Part shown: piece after piece, positions 48,528 through 61,600 of the stretch | How positions within the stretch are numbered: the stretch's first letter is position 1 | Layout: each line of letters opens with the position of its first letter | Assembly: GCA_032358165.1 (NCBI GenBank) | Contig: JAALGY010000033.1 | Span: forward strand, 2,418,001-2,482,000 | DNA: 64,000 bases | Source: Diplosphaera chodatii | Taxonomy: Eukaryota; Chlorophyta; Trebouxiophyceae; Prasiolales; Stichococcaceae | Direction: 5' to 3' | Program-made: the position numbers and the translations under genes | Notes under the pieces: generated by a model | Seen by the model: the letters and a program-made list of their open reading frames with translations, nothing else | Databases searched by the model: none | Told to the model about the DNA's origin: nothing

Positions 48528-49433
48528 ATGCAGTCGTGCTTGCAACATGGCACAGCCGCGCGCCCGTGGCACCGCAGAGGGGGTAACACTGCAAGGCAGC
48601 TCTGGCCTGCGGCACGTCGCGCCGCGGTGCGACAGCACGGGCGGTCCTTTTGCGTTGTCCACGCCAGCGGCATCCGTCGGCTGCCCATCTTCCCGCTAGG
48701 CATCGTCGCATTCCCCACAGCTCACGTGCCTTTGACCATCTTTGAGGCACGGTACAGGGTGCTGTTTTCGACGCTGTTGGCGGGGGAGGACGGCATTGAC
48801 AACGACCTCGTTCAGGAGGACAGCGAGTTCAAAGGCAGCCGCCAGTTTGGCATGTCATATGCCAACCCCCAGGGTGGCGTTGCCGAGGTTGGCACAATCC
48901 TGGACATCACGGGCCACTCGCCCTTTGATGACGGCAGGCTCATTGTGAACACCAGAGGCACGCAGCGCTTTCGCATCCTCAAGGTGCTTCAGCAGAAGCC
49001 GGTGGTCATTGCTGAGTGCGAAATTCTGGATGAGCCGGATGAGGAGGACAGCGTTGAGGCGCACGTGCTGCAGGAGGAGGTCTCCGAAAAGTTTCGTGCA
49101 CTGTGGCAGCTCAGCAACAAGCTCCGTAAGCAGCCCGTAGATGCGGTACCCTCAGAGCTGGGGCAGCTGGGACCAAAAGCCTTTTCCTATTGGGTTGCTG
49201 GAATGCTTGGCAGCAACTCGCAGTCCATGCAACAGCTGATGCTGCAAGAAGATAGCATCATCAGGAGGCTGCGCAACCTGAGCGAGATCCTGGACAAGCA
49301 CATAGACTATCTGCGGGCTGCTGTTGCGCTCGAGTCTCTCGGGTCGTCCTCCAATGCACCCAGCACAGACACAAAAGACGAGGGCGGTGGTGGTGACACT
49401 GTGCAGGGAGATGACACACCCCAAACGTCCTAA
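48528..49433 (+). CDS. LON substrate-binding-domain protein, probably plastid
   Basis: Contains the N-terminal (substrate-recognition) domain of Lon protease without the AAA+ or protease parts, as in plant stand-alone LON-domain proteins (At1g19740/At1g75460-like); biochemical role unknown. A single exon encodes 301 residues. Residues 1-50 are Arg/Ala/His-rich, transit-peptide-like. The domain starts RRLPIFPLGIVAFPTAHVPL and TIFEARYRVLF, continues AEVGTILDITGHSPFDDGRL and NTRGTQRFRILKVLQQKPVV, and a helical half with LGQLGPKAFSYWVAGML and RRLRNLSEILDKHIDYLRAA follows. The tail is acidic/Gly-rich. The first ATG in frame is at 48528. It is one of two intronless genes in the window. Confidence 0.9.
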   Translation: MQSCLQHGTAARPWHRRGGNTARQLWPAARRAAVRQHGRSFCVVHASGIRRLPIFPLGIVAFPTAHVPLTIFEARYRVLFSTLLAGEDGIDNDLVQEDSEFKGSRQFGMSYANPQGGVAEVGTILDITGHSPFDDGRLIVNTRGTQRFRILKVLQQKPVVIAECEILDEPDEEDSVEAHVLQEEVSEKFRALWQLSNKLRKQPVDAVPSELGQLGPKAFSYWVAGMLGSNSQSMQQLMLQEDSIIRRLRNLSEILDKHIDYLRAAVALESLGSSSNAPSTDTKDEGGGGDTVQGDDTPQTS

Positions 49434-49776
49434 CTGGCAAAGCGTTCACACTGGAAACTTCGTTGGAACTTGATCGTCTGCTTCCACTTGATGTTGCTCG
49501 TGTCATCAGTGAAACTCATGTAAGATAAGTGTGATCACATTGGTTTCATCGGGCGGACTTAACGAGGGGGTGTGTTCGAGTTCGCATGCTGTGCTGCTGC
49601 CAAGTAATGACCAGAAACGTACTGCCTGCCAGTGGCAGGACGAGGTTACATGTAGACATCATCCAGTGCTGTTACCATAATGGCAGAGTGCCTCCCCTAC
49701 TGAATTCTGGGTGATCGCAATGTTTTGAATGTTGGAAGCGCAAGATGAAGAGCAACAAAAAGCCATGCAGTGGCCA
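49434..49776. other. Convergent intergenic region, LON-domain / QCR7
   Basis: About 340 bases holding two 3' UTRs; no other feature seen. Confidence 0.5.
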
Positions 49777-50148
49777 TCATGGAATGGTCCGCTGGTAGGT
49801 GGCACCGCTGCCCAGCAGCTCTCTCTCCTCGACCTCTGCCTTCACTTGGTCCAGTGCATCCTGCACATACGACAGGTAAGGCGTCTGCTGCGCCTGGAGG
49901 TCCGGGGGCAGGTACTCCTTCTTCAGCGAGATGTCATGCGCCCGCTTCAACCGCTGGTTCCGTGCATCAACCTCCTCTTGCGGTATCCGTTTCAGCGCCT
50001 CCTCGATGTCCAGGTCATTGATGGGGTCCAGCAGGTCCTCGTATCGCAGGCCATACTTAATCAGGTGAGAGGCCACAGCTGCCTGGTAGCGCCGCGCAGC
50101 CCAGCCCAGGAAGGGCTCAAATGCCCGCACAAGTGCGCCCTGGGACAT
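49777..50148 (-). CDS. QCR7: Cytochrome bc1 complex subunit 7
   Basis: Small matrix-side subunit of mitochondrial complex III that packs against cytochrome b. An intronless frame encodes 123 residues, the normal family length. Recognisable blocks are WAARRYQAAVASHLIKYGLR then YEDLLDPINDLDIEEALKRI, and DARNQRLKRAHDISLKKEYL with PYLSYVQDALDQVKAE, corresponding to the QCR7/UQCRB family (hydrophilic, no membrane helix or cleaved presequence). Divergent from the first lipase gene. Confidence 0.95.
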   Translation of the reverse strand: MSQGALVRAFEPFLGWAARRYQAAVASHLIKYGLRYEDLLDPINDLDIEEALKRIPQEEVDARNQRLKRAHDISLKKEYLPPDLQAQQTPYLSYVQDALDQVKAEVEERELLGSGATYQRTIP

Positions 50149-50661
50149 GCTGCTCAGCGCACTTGCAGGGTAGTATGCCCTCGTGCTCCGACTCTATACA
50201 GCTACAGCCCTTGTCCTCAGTCGCAGCGGTAGGACTGCCCTGTTGCCCAGCCACCCGCAGCTGCCAGTGCAGCAGTCCGTGCTGGCTGGCTATGCCGCTG
50301 TAACGCTGGGCTTAGACCACTGGCCACAACCCCATAAGGCAGATCTGGAAGGCTAGGTTCCGCTCCCGGGCTGGAAGCAGTGGATGCCGTCGGTCACCTT
50401 CCGGGTTTGGCTCCGCTACAGGGGCACCGCACTGAATGGCGCACCGGCTTTGGTCACTGCCTGGGTTTTTGTGTGCACGTGCTAGTCCAGCTCCGCTGCT
50501 TACAGATGATGCTTTCGTCCGTTGCGTTGCGATGCTGCGATTCACATATCTAGTAGGAGCTTGCTGTCGCACGACGCTACTGTCTGGTCGCCGTTGAGTG
50601 GACCAGAGGGTCATTGAGGGCTGTCACAACATAGCACACAACCTGTCGCGGGGCGGGCGGC
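50149..50661. promoter_or_regulatory. Divergent intergenic region, QCR7 / lipase A
   Basis: About 510 bases separating divergent genes; promoters expected on both sides. No motif assigned. Confidence 0.4.
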
Positions 50662-53600
50662 ATGGGGGAGCACCAACAACAACAGCGGCCGTTCTGCCTG
50701 AATGAGGCCATGCACAGCGGTTTTGCTCGGTTCGGGCGGGCTCTGGGCAGGTTCACAAGCCTGTGCAGGCACCCGACACATGCCAGCAGCGATCCGCCAG
50801 CGCAGCCGCGGTCGGACGACTTCAGGGTCGGCAGCGTGGACACTATACCAGAGGATGAGACGGCGGACGCCACGAACGGCAGCAAGGAGGACGTGGAGCA
50901 GGGCCTGAGCCATGCCTCCTCCAGCTCGGTGAGGGCGCCGCAACTCATGGCTCGACATGAAACGACCCGGCTCTGCTGCCTGTTCGGGTCCGCGTCTGCA
51001 CATGTGGCACGCTAGCCGTGGCGCTGCCGTTCCCAAGGCCCACAATCTGGTGCAGGCCATCATCACGGGAACATGCTTGCCTTCAGCCCCTGACGCACCC
51101 TCTTGGCTCCGACCGAGCGATAAGTACATCGTTGGTGGTTGTCGTGCGCAGGAGCTCATGGTGGTGCCGAACCCCTACGCTGATGCGGTCCCGCTGCCGT
51201 CAAAGAAGTCCATAGACGCTGCCGCTGCCGAGCGCAAGCTCACCCACTCAGTGTCCACATCGTCATCGACAGACTCTACAGACAGCGCCAGCCAGATCCA
51301 GAACTACATCAGCACGCATTATAACGTGCGTGCATCGAGCAGCACTAACACGTTGAGCAGTTGGTGTCGAGCAGCTGCCTGCTGGAGGCCAGTTTACCAT
51401 GCTGTCCTGGCAACCCCTGCAGATTGGCGATGATGTCGTTCTGCGGCTGGAGTTCATCAAGGAGCGCCAAATGAAGGTAGACAGTTGGCAGCGGCAAGTA
51501 GACATGTGTATGCTTGCTCCTTGTGAAACTGACTGATCGTAGTTGTATGCTCCTGCAGAGTGCACTGTTTGGCGTCTGGTTTGTGGAGTTCCTCGCGTTC
51601 ATTGGCCTGATCGTCGGCATCTGCCTGAAGGAGACCAGGGTAATCGTCAGAAGGCAGCTGTGGCAGACACCTGCCCTTTGCGCCGTCCTCAACGCTGAGT
51701 TCGTAGGTTTAATTTCCATGTCCTCTGCATGCAGAGCCAGCAGTGGTTCCTCAGGCGGCATGTTCAAGAAATCACAAACATCACGATCGGCAGCATGTTG
51801 TGGGCTGGGCTCGTTACTGGCGCGGTCATCTACGTACACCGAGTTGTGACGGCAACACGGAGTGGCAAGCGCTGGTGTGCAACCACTGATATGTCAACTG
51901 CGAATATGTGCGATTTGCTCGGAGTACAGCTGTGATGTCCACTACTAGATGCATGATGGCTGGTCCCCAAGCTGTCGTGATGCAGAGCATTGCTGTGGTC
52001 TGCAGGAGTCTGCGCCGCAAACGTGTTACTCAAAAGTGCATGGTGGAGCACACGATTGTGGTGGGCAGAACGTTTCTGATGCATTGCAAACACCGCTTGT
52101 CTGGCACGGCAGCCAGCGTGCCCTGTGACACTTGCATACTGTTGCATACCACCATGTTCGACCAGCGTGGCTGTCCCGACGTGCAGCTCATCAACATCAC
52201 ATCGTGGCTCATCGAGAACATCTATGTTCTGGCAAGAAAGTGCAGCTGGTTTGATGGCTTCGTGGTCATCAACGGTGCGCCGGCTGCTGCTTTGCTGCGG
52301 TGCTGACTGATGCAGCTCCTTTGCAGCGTCCTCATTCCTCATGCACTGTGTGCTGCTGTGCAGGCGTCATCCAGTGGTCGTGCTGGTGAGTCTTCTGTCC
52401 ATGGTTTTCCCTGTACAGACATGTTCAGCGCTAATGCTAACAGTGCTCTGAGTAGTGCAATGCTTGTCTCAGGAATGCGATATTCGCGCTGTTCCTCGTG
52501 TACGCCCATGACGCAACTCCCTGGGTCCGATGTACACGTGCGTGCCTTGCTCCTGGGCCTTCCCTGCTATAAAGTACATTGTCAGTATCATCGAGTCCCT
52601 GCTGTGCAGCCGTCAGTTGGTGCCCATGGTATGGTTCCAGCTGCAACCCTTCAAGCTGTCATACTGGCTTGCTCGCAGGCATGAAGGGATTTCGACCCGA
52701 CGCCATCATCATGGATGCCCCGCGCATGTACCATCTATCGAAGTTCCTCATGTTCTTGTGCGTGGAGGGGCTGCTGATAGCCACTGGCGTGCTCGCCTAC
52801 AGTAAGCTCTTGTGTCACCAGCACACGCTGCACACAACAGTCATGCAGGCGTGATGTGGTTCAGCAGTGGCACTTCGGACTGCAATTATTCCCGCTGCTG
52901 CTGCTGCAAGCAATCTGCTCGCTGGCACGACAATATCATGCTGTGCAAAGGGATGTGCGTGCTGACCTTGTGCATCTGCCTGCAGCGGGTGGCAACATCC
53001 CCGATGTGCTGCGTGTTGAGGGGTGTAGCCAGCTGGACTATAAGTGTAACATCACCACACCACTCACTGTGACCGTGACCCTGGTTGTTGTGTGTTTCAT
53101 TGGGTGAGACTGCCTTGGCGCCAGTGCCTACCCGCCTTGTGTGTGTGCTGGTAAGACATGCGTGTCGCACTGATATCCTTCTTACCTGAATCTGATCGTC
53201 ACTGGGATGTCTTCACATGCGCAGATATTTTGTGGGCGTCATCTACTGCTTTCACACTGCCTACGCCGCTCTGCGAGAGAAACCATGTGCGAGCAAACAT
53301 CTGAGATCGCTGGTCTTCATCAGCCATACTCTGAGAGTGGTTTCCAGTGGTCTTCACGCCCTGTACGGCACCGGAATGCAGGACATGGGTGTTTGCTGAC
53401 ACAATCGTGTGCACTGTGCAGACAACTCGATGCGCATGGCAAACCTGAATGTGCGACTCCAGGTGTGTTGTCTCTCAACAGCCGGCAAGCATGCAGTGTA
53501 GGTCTGACTTGTCGGCTCATGTGCCGCTACTTGTTCGTGAGAAAACCCATGCTGATGTGTGTGAATGTTCTACTTCAGACGCGACTGCGCGGCCTGGGCA

Positions 53601-56600
53601 TGGGCTTCTTCATCCTTTGCGTCATCCTGTACATCTATGTTGGATATGGCAGCTGCATATCCTACCTGCAGGTATGTACACCCCCTTCCGAATGGCGTTT
53701 TGCAGATGGACTGACAGTGCTATGTACACCGTTCGTGCAAGTGGTCTGACGGCACTGTGCATGCTTCGACTTGCTGCCAGTTCCAAAACAACTTACAGAC
53801 CGACGTTAGCAAACCTCCTGACCGCAGTCATGGCTAGGATTCCTGCCGATGAACATCGTGATGGCAGGGGTGAGACTACTGGGCAACCTGCACAATCACG
53901 CGTGCATATCTGCAGCTTGTTTAGCACGCTGGGGCATGCAGCTTGCTTGACAGGCGTGCTCTCTGCTTGGACTTGCAGCTCGCAGTCATCTCCTCGTACC
54001 TGTCGATGCCAAACAGTCCGAAGTCCGACAAGGGCATCATGACGGTGTGGCTCCAGGTAATGTTCATCTGTGTCATGCGCAACTGTCCAATGTGAAGCAC
54101 TCAATCGCATCCATCTGCACCGCAGTCACATCAGCAACATTCGCATGTCAAGTTTCATCAAGTTCAAGTCACTGCCTTGCAACGGTTCCGAATGTGGAAT
54201 GTAGGAGTTTGCGTGGAGCGAGCGTGAGCTGCCGGGTCGACGCGCGGAGCGGCGCAGCGGACTGTGCGGCCCGGCCGAGTCGTGCCCCATGGACACGGAG
54301 CCCATGTTCTGCTTCGAGACGTCGCTGAAGATGCTCTACTGGTCCATGCTGGTGTACCGCTACGAGGAGGTGGGCCTGCTGCAGCAAAGCTTGAAACCCA
54401 ATGCGCCAGGCACCCTGTCTAGAGCATGAAGGAGACTAGGCATCCAACACAGCATGTGTGGGGAGGCTCTCAACCTTGGCCGCTTGGGTTGTCTGCAGTC
54501 TGACAGCAGGGGCGTGACACTGGAGGGCGCGATGGCGCTGTACAATCTGGAGAACTTCGAGCTGCTGTGGGAGCGGCGGCTGGACACCAAGGCGCTCATG
54601 GCCTGGAACGACGACACCGTGGTGCTGTCCTTCCGAGGCACCGCCTCCTTCCGCAACGTGCTCGCCGACATCAAGGTGGGCCGGCAGCACCAGGCTGTCG
54701 CAGCCGGCGCCATGCTTGAGCGTGACGTGCGCTTGCTGCAAAGCCCACAGCATTGCACAGCACGCAGACCTATCTTGGCTGCAGGCGTGGTATGCGGTGC
54801 ACCCTCCCAAGCGCGGCCAGTGGTGGGCCACCACGCGCCCCTTCGTTCATCAGGTGCCTGCCCATCATGCTGCTGCAGGCCTCAGTCAGTTTGGCTCGAC
54901 TGCCCGCAGTCGTCACACATATGCAGATGAGCAAGCCATTGCCGCATCCATCGCTGCCTGTTTGCTCCACAGGGCTTCCTCCGGTCGTGGCGCGCTTCGG
55001 GCTTTCATAGCAAGGTTGTGGACCGCATCAAAGAGGTCATCCTGGGCTTGAAGGACAAGAACAAGGACGTGCGTGTCTTTGTGACAGGTAGGAAACAGTC
55101 AGTCAACATGGCTTTGAGCTGCCCATTCTCACTTCCGAAAGCCATCCTGCACACCAGGAGTATCTCTGGCAACTCTATAGCTCTGTATGCTGAGTGGCAT
55201 TGACCTGCACTAGGGCACTCTCTCGGCGGAGCTCTGGCAACATTGGCAGCGTATGACATTGCCGCTGCGGTCAAGTGCCTGCCGAAGATGTCGTTGTCGG
55301 TCTACACCTTTGGAGCGCCCCGCGTCGGCAACCACGCCTTTGCCCGTGAATTCAATGAGCGGGTGCCGCAGCTGTGGAACATCATCAACGATCAGGTGCT
55401 CACTATGCTGGCAGCGCATCAGCTGAATCTGCATTAGCTCATTCGCAGGAGTGTATGTTGGTACAGCATGTCTTCAGTGTGCGTGTGACAGTAAAAGCAT
55501 CTGCATGCTTTGGCTGTAGGACACCGTGCCACGCTCTGGCAAGTTCTTGTTCATGTACAAGCGGCCTGGGCAGCGGGTGCTCATCAACTCGGATGGCGAC
55601 ATCATTGTGCGCCCTCAGACCTCTGCTGTTCATGTTGTGTGATGCAGCTTGCCACCCTAGACATTGCCCTTACACTTGCGCAGCATCTAAAGAGTGCTGG
55701 TCGGTTTGTGCATACAGGTACGGCCCAGCTTCGTGGAAGCAGCGGTCCAGCGGCGGGCGACGTCCAGCGTGGCGCACCACCTGCTGGTCAACTACCAGCG
55801 CGCACACATTGCCATCATCAAGGCTCAGTTCACGTCTAAGCGCCTGCGCGATGGCATGGAGGTGCGCTACCACAGCAAGTCGTGCACTTCCATCGTCCGC
55901 TGCGGCTTTGCTCAGAACGGCTGTGCTCGCTGCCAGACCCCACCTGCAGGCCAACCGCTTTGGGATTTGGCTGTAGGGGGTGCTTGCAGTGGCAGAAGCG
56001 TGCGGGATGCAAAACTTGCTCAAGGCAGCCGGCGTTGAGTACCAGGTGCACCTTTCGCTGCCAATGGCCATGTGATAGTGCCAAGCAGCTTCACGGGTCG
56101 ATTGTCAAGTCTGTGCGCCGCTTTGGTCAGCGTGTTCCAACAGACCAGCGTTAACACTTGCTGGGTGCTGCTGCTGTCTACAGGACCTGCGCAAGCTGCG
56201 GCGCTTGACCAACTCAGGGACCAACCTCCTGGCAAACCTCACCAGCAGCGGCAAGGTACCTGATTGGGTTAACTGAGTGGCATGCCATGCAGCGATGCAG
56301 CTTGAGCAAGCATTCAGACTGCATCCAGATTACGTTCTGCATCACTGCCACATTCAGTCTTCTTTCAGCAGATGACCCCACACTAGCTGTCTCATCCCTG
56401 CAGAAGCACATGCGGAAGCTGTCGTCGCTGTCGTCGCACGCCTTCTCGCTCGACTTTGATGTCAAGGAGGTGGCTGCTGCCATCACCCAAGGTGCGGCGG
56501 GCTTTCCACCTCTGCTGCTTGTCGTTGGCATGGCACACCTGGCCTCTCTCAAGCATGACAACCTGCAGGGTCAACCCAAGCTGCTGGCACTTGCAGATGA

Positions 56601-57840
56601 GGATGACGAGGAGGACGAGGATTCATCTGGCAAGGGCGGCGACTTGCCGGACGAGATGTTGGCAGAGGCCAAGCCAATGCCGCAGCGAGACATTCGGAAG
56701 GGTGTCCATGAGCTGGAGAACGCAGCAGACAACGTGCACTATGCCGCCGCCATTGCCGCCCTGGTGTGTTTGCATCACAGCCGAATGCATGTGTTGCCAG
56801 CCTTCTGACACCGTGAGCATGCGACCTTCCCTGCTGGGGAGCGTCTGGCTGATGGCATGAGGCATCTGCATGGAAGGGATGCACATGGCCCTGCAGCTCA
56901 CCCTCGTGCCGTGTGGCCTGCAGAGCGAAGGGGTCCGGGAGCGGCCATCGGAGTCGGAGGCGGAGGCCACCCTCGCCACCGGAGGCGACATGGAGGTGGA
57001 CGACGGCCACCACGCGCACCTGCAGTCCCGGCCCGCCGACGATGGCGCTGCCCAGCCGCATGCTGCAGACCGGGCGCCTGGCGACGGCCAGCCTGCGCAC
57101 AGCGGAGCACCGGCGGGGGCCCACGCCATTGACATGCCGCAGAGTGCAGTGTCGCCGTTCGCGGCGCACGCGCGGCAGCCCAGTGGCGGGCAGCCTGCCA
57201 GCCCGACCAGCCCTGCCACCAGCGCGGGCAGCACGTACCCGCTGCGGACGGGCAGCGTCCTGAGCGAGGGCAGCTCCGATGGGGAGCTGCCAGATGCCGA
57301 TGCGCCCGTGCAGAACTACGCCGGCAAGCTGGTGAGGCCTGGTCCACAGTGGCACTCACATGCCCTAATTTGCACCCCTGTGTACGCTGCGCCTGAGAGG
57401 CTCTGTGACCGGCTCAGCACCCGTCTCGTGATGCAATGCAGGAGGGCGGCCGCTGCAGGTACACGCAGCTGAACGGCGTGAGGTGCAAGCACCGCATCGC
57501 AGACGCGCAGCGGCGCAAGCACATAGAAGGCGGCTTCTGCATGCTCAAGGTGCGTGGCATGGACGTCGGCATGCCAGCTCATGTGGCGCACCTATTGGTG
57601 TGCATGCTCTGGCAGCGTATCGGCCGGCGCTCCTGCATGAATGCAACACGGGAAACAAGTTGTACTTGACATCTGTAGTGACCTGGGTCCTATGTACAAC
57701 AGGATCGGCCGAAGGAGCCGGATGTCGTTGAGGGGGCGGACCAGGGGCGCTTCAGCCGCATCGTTGATGGGCCCATGTGCATGAAGACGAAAACACAAGC
57801 GTTCCTGAAGGACAGCGTCAGCCGGATGCTGGGCCACTGA
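50662..57840 (+). CDS. Polytopic class-3 lipase (copy A)
   Basis: Membrane lipase, possibly acting on diacylglycerol (DAGL-like order: helices then Lipase_3); substrate is inference. Twenty-nine exons: 50662-50928, 51152-51325, 51423-51476, 51559-51639, 51735-51874, 52006-52060, 52187-52274, 52364-52385, 52473-52537, 52679-52801, 52986-53103, 53225-53286, 53422-53462, 53579-53671, 53828-53869, 53979-54056, 54205-54369, 54499-54675, 54785-54853, 54973-55087, 55214-55395, 55520-55606, 55718-55861, 56184-56255, 56404-56469, 56569-56763, 56924-57331, 57442-57549, 57703-57840; 1142 residues. N-terminal half: about ten hydrophobic helices. Lipase core: LSFRGTASF (oxyanion region), GHSLGGALATLAAYD (nucleophile Ser), INDQDTVPRSGKF (Asp), and VAHHLL (candidate His). 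After the lipase come acidic linkers and a Cys/His segment RCRYTQLNGVRCKHRI ending in GGFC. Exon borders after 56255 are less certain. Confidence 0.85.
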
Positions 57841-58676
57841 CGCCCGGCGACAGCCTAAGCGGACCCCTAGTCAAGGTCGTGCCGCTTACGAACGCGAGGC
57901 TGGACGGCAGGGGCAAGCCCAATCACTGGTGTAAAACCGCAGGCATCAAACCCCTCTACCCTAGCTTGGCATTCAGCTGGGTGGCCTGCAAACCCCAGGC
58001 ACGATCAGTCTCCTCGACTGACAGAATTGCTTGACTGGTTTTGTACGCTTCAGGTCGTTGCTCCTTTGGTGAGCTCATGTGTGGTGTGTATGCTTCCGTT
58101 CCGCACGGTTGATCAACGCGGGATGCTTGGTCCGTCAGTGTTGCTCTAGCTGGCTTTTGCGTATTCTTTCACCGCAGCACAATTGTTGACTGTTCAGCTC
58201 TGCAAGGTTATGGTGTAACCATTGTGTTCTGAAGTGACACATTGCACGGCTCAGTGTCTATGCAGCATCCATTGCCATCCATTTGCAATTTCAGACCACC
58301 TCTGGTTCGCCAGCTGGCGCGGTCACATAAGAAATCCCTCGCGACCCTAGGTCCTCCCCGGTGTGCGGGTTCCTGCTTTCTCTTGAGACGTCTCAGCATG
58401 TGGCTCAAGTGGCAACAGACATTTGTCTTTGCTTGTTCTCGACGTGACACCGATCATTGCATTGCGCCGCGAGGTCAGTTCCACGGTGGCCTGCCTTCCG
58501 TCAGGACCTAGCACTGGCAAGCGTGCTGTGTGCCGCTGTTGTGAGCGGGAAAGCACCAGCGCGCAGCATGGTCTGATCGGGCCTGCAGGCTGCCGTTGCT
58601 CGATTTAGCCGCTGCTCCGAGGTGTGGCGGCACGTGCAGGCATCCGACCTCCGACACACAACCAGCAGCCTCGTAC
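57841..58676. other. Intergenic region between tandem lipase genes
   Basis: About 840 bases. Downstream part near 58600 resembles the first exon of copy A but with an in-frame TAG, suggesting that the N-terminus of copy B has decayed and its start shifted downstream. No other gene found. Confidence 0.5.
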
Positions 58677-61600
58677 ATGCAGCAGCAGGTCCCACACGGC
58701 AGGGCCGGCAACGTCGGTCCGATCCTAGAGGATGCCATGGCGAATCAGGATGATACGAGCAAGGAGGACGTGGAGAATGGCCTCAGGAAAGCCTCCACCA
58801 ACTCGGTGAGCTGTCAACGACCCTGGCCCCTGCACGCCGCCAGCAGGACTGCGAGCGCCTCTGAGGGTCTCACATCCACTGAAGAACTGTGAGCCTGACT
58901 GCACCAAGTAGGGACCCTCAGCTTGAGGGGACGACCTTGCGCCAACGCCACCGCGCGCAACTGTTAGTCATGCATGAGGGGCACACCTTCAGGCTTGCTC
59001 ATCCTGCATGGTACGACAGCGCAAACGCTACCGACATGCTGCAGGAGCGGGTGGTGGTGCCAAGTCCCTACGCTGACGCTGTCACCCTGCCATCAAGGCA
59101 GTCCATCGACGCCGCCATCGCCGAACACAAACTGCACCGGTCCACGTCGACGTCGTCGTCCGTGGACTCAATAGACAGCGCCAGCCAGATCCAGAACTAC
59201 ATCAGCACGCACTACAATGTGCGTAGTCTGGGATGCCGTCATTTCTGGCACCTGGTGGCACGCTCCTGCATCTGGAGCGCACACTAGGCTTGGGAGTTGC
59301 AGGCCTGCTATAAACCATTCTGCGACTGCATCCTGCAGGTCGGCAACGACATCGTGCTGCGGCTGGAGTTCATCAAGGAACGCCAGATGAAGGTAAGCCC
59401 CCCTCACTGCAGCACTGCCTGATGATACGAGGAGATCACCACAGTGATGCCTACTGATTGATAGCAGTTTCACCGTCTATGCAGGTTGCTCTGTTCAGCA
59501 TTTGGATCATCGAGGCCCTCGCTTTTGTCGGGCTGATCATAGGCCTAGCTCTGAAGCAGACCAAGGTGAGCTGCAGCACTGCACGAATATGCAAGAGCTC
59601 TGTGGTACGTTGTGCCGCCCATCTGCTGTGCCGCATCTGAGACGTGTGTTGCCACTGCAGAGCCAGCAGTGGTTCCTGCGGCACCAAGTGCAAGAGATCA
59701 GCAACGTGACGATAGGCGCGATTCTGTGGCTGGCGCTTGCGGTGGGACACGTCGTCTATGTCCAACGTCTCGTGGCAGCAAGCAGAAGTGGCAAGCGCTG
59801 GTGCGCGCCTGCAGAGCGGTTGGTCACGCCGTCTTGCACCCGTGTGCTGACCGCTGTATACAAAGTGATTGAGCTGCTGCCTGGCGCTTTGCAGGAGCGT
59901 GCGACGTTTGCGTGTCGTGGAGAGATGCATGCTGGAGCACACCATAGTGGTACGGCAATTTGCGGTGCCCAGCATGTTACGTGCCTGCACAAGGATGGAC
60001 GCATGTGAATCGGTCAGCCTGGTGTGGCATCATCGACAATGTCGGGTGCCTTGGCCTGCAGCTCGTCAATGTTACTTCATGGGTGATTCAGAACACATAT
60101 ATCCTGGCCCGCAAGTGCAGCTGGTTCGATGGGTTCGTGGTGATCAATGGTGCGATCGGGTTGCCCTGTGCTATAGTTCTCAATATGAGTGTGCCAGATC
60201 TGAGCTGAGTTGTTCGCATGTCCTCATCATGGTGTCCTGCGTGTGCAGGGACTATTCAGTGGTCCTGCTGGTAAGGCTGTACTTCTGCTGTGTGCCAATC
60301 ACATGGTTCGCTGCTGAGTGAGACTGCTCACCGCTTGTCGTTGTGCAAATGATAGGAACGCCATCTTTGCGCTTTTTGTCATGCACGCCCATGACGCGCT
60401 GCCTTGGAACCAATGCCCAAGTGCGCATGCTTTCTGGCTTGTCTTGCCAGCGCCCGACCCTGCTGGCGTGTACCTGCTGGATCTGCAAGGTGACTGACAC
60501 GCTCTGACACACGTGCAACTGGCGACCCTTGCAGCGATGGAAGGGTATCGGCCGGATGCCATTGTCATCGATGCGCCGCGGTCGTTTCACCTGTGCAAGT
60601 TCATCGTGTTTTGGGGCGTGGAGGGGCTGCTGATTGCCACCGGCGTGCTTGCCTACAGTGGGTTCCTCTCCATCTTTGCGTGGGCTGCAGCATCTGCATA
60701 CCATATTATTGGCCAGCAGAATGCATGTGGCAGCTGAATACTCTGAAATCCTGATGTTGTGCTTGCTTGATGATGATCAGCTTCGAAGTTACCGAACAGA
60801 ATGGGTGTTACATGCAGAGGGTGGTGCCAACATACCTGAGGCGCTGCGAGCTGGGAGGTGTACCCGGTTGGACTATCAGTGTGAAATCTCAACAGCCGTG
60901 ACCGTGTTGGTTGCCGCCATCGTCACCTGCTTCATTGGGTGAGCTTGCAGGAGCCATTGGTGCGCAGTTGACACATCTTGATGGATGCCTGAAGCAGACG
61001 TGATATGCTGAGCTACCCTGCACGTGCTCCTTAGTCTTCTGCGCAGGTACTTCGTTGCAGCAGTCTACTACTTTCACAGGGCTTATGCATTCCTGCGCGA
61101 GAAGCCATGTGAGGGCTCTTATGACCTGTCTGCGCAGCAGTCATGTTATGTGAGTCCATCCACGTCCATGCGCCAAGCACTCACTGCTCCTACTGCACAT
61201 GTTGTGGACACATTCCATCTGTGTGACTGCAGACAATTCAATGCGCATGGCGAACTTGAAGCTTCGGCTTGAGGTGCGTTGTCTACCTCTGCTCATGTGA
61301 AAATGGTGATTGACTGGTGTCCACTTCAACACAGACAGCTGCACTTGATGGTGCAGGCTCGTTTGCGGGCCATGGGCATGGCCTTTTTCATACTGTGCGT
61401 GGTTCTCGGCATTTATGTGGACTACGGCTCATGCAAATCCTACCTGCAGGTCAGCTTAGCTTGAAATTCATACACGCAGCCTTCACCTGTCGAGCTCCCA
61501 TGTACTGAGCGGCACATGCTGTCACTGCCACTAGTGAACTCACTCATGTACTGTACACTGCAGTCGTGGCTGGGGTTCTTGCCAATGAATGTCGTCATGG

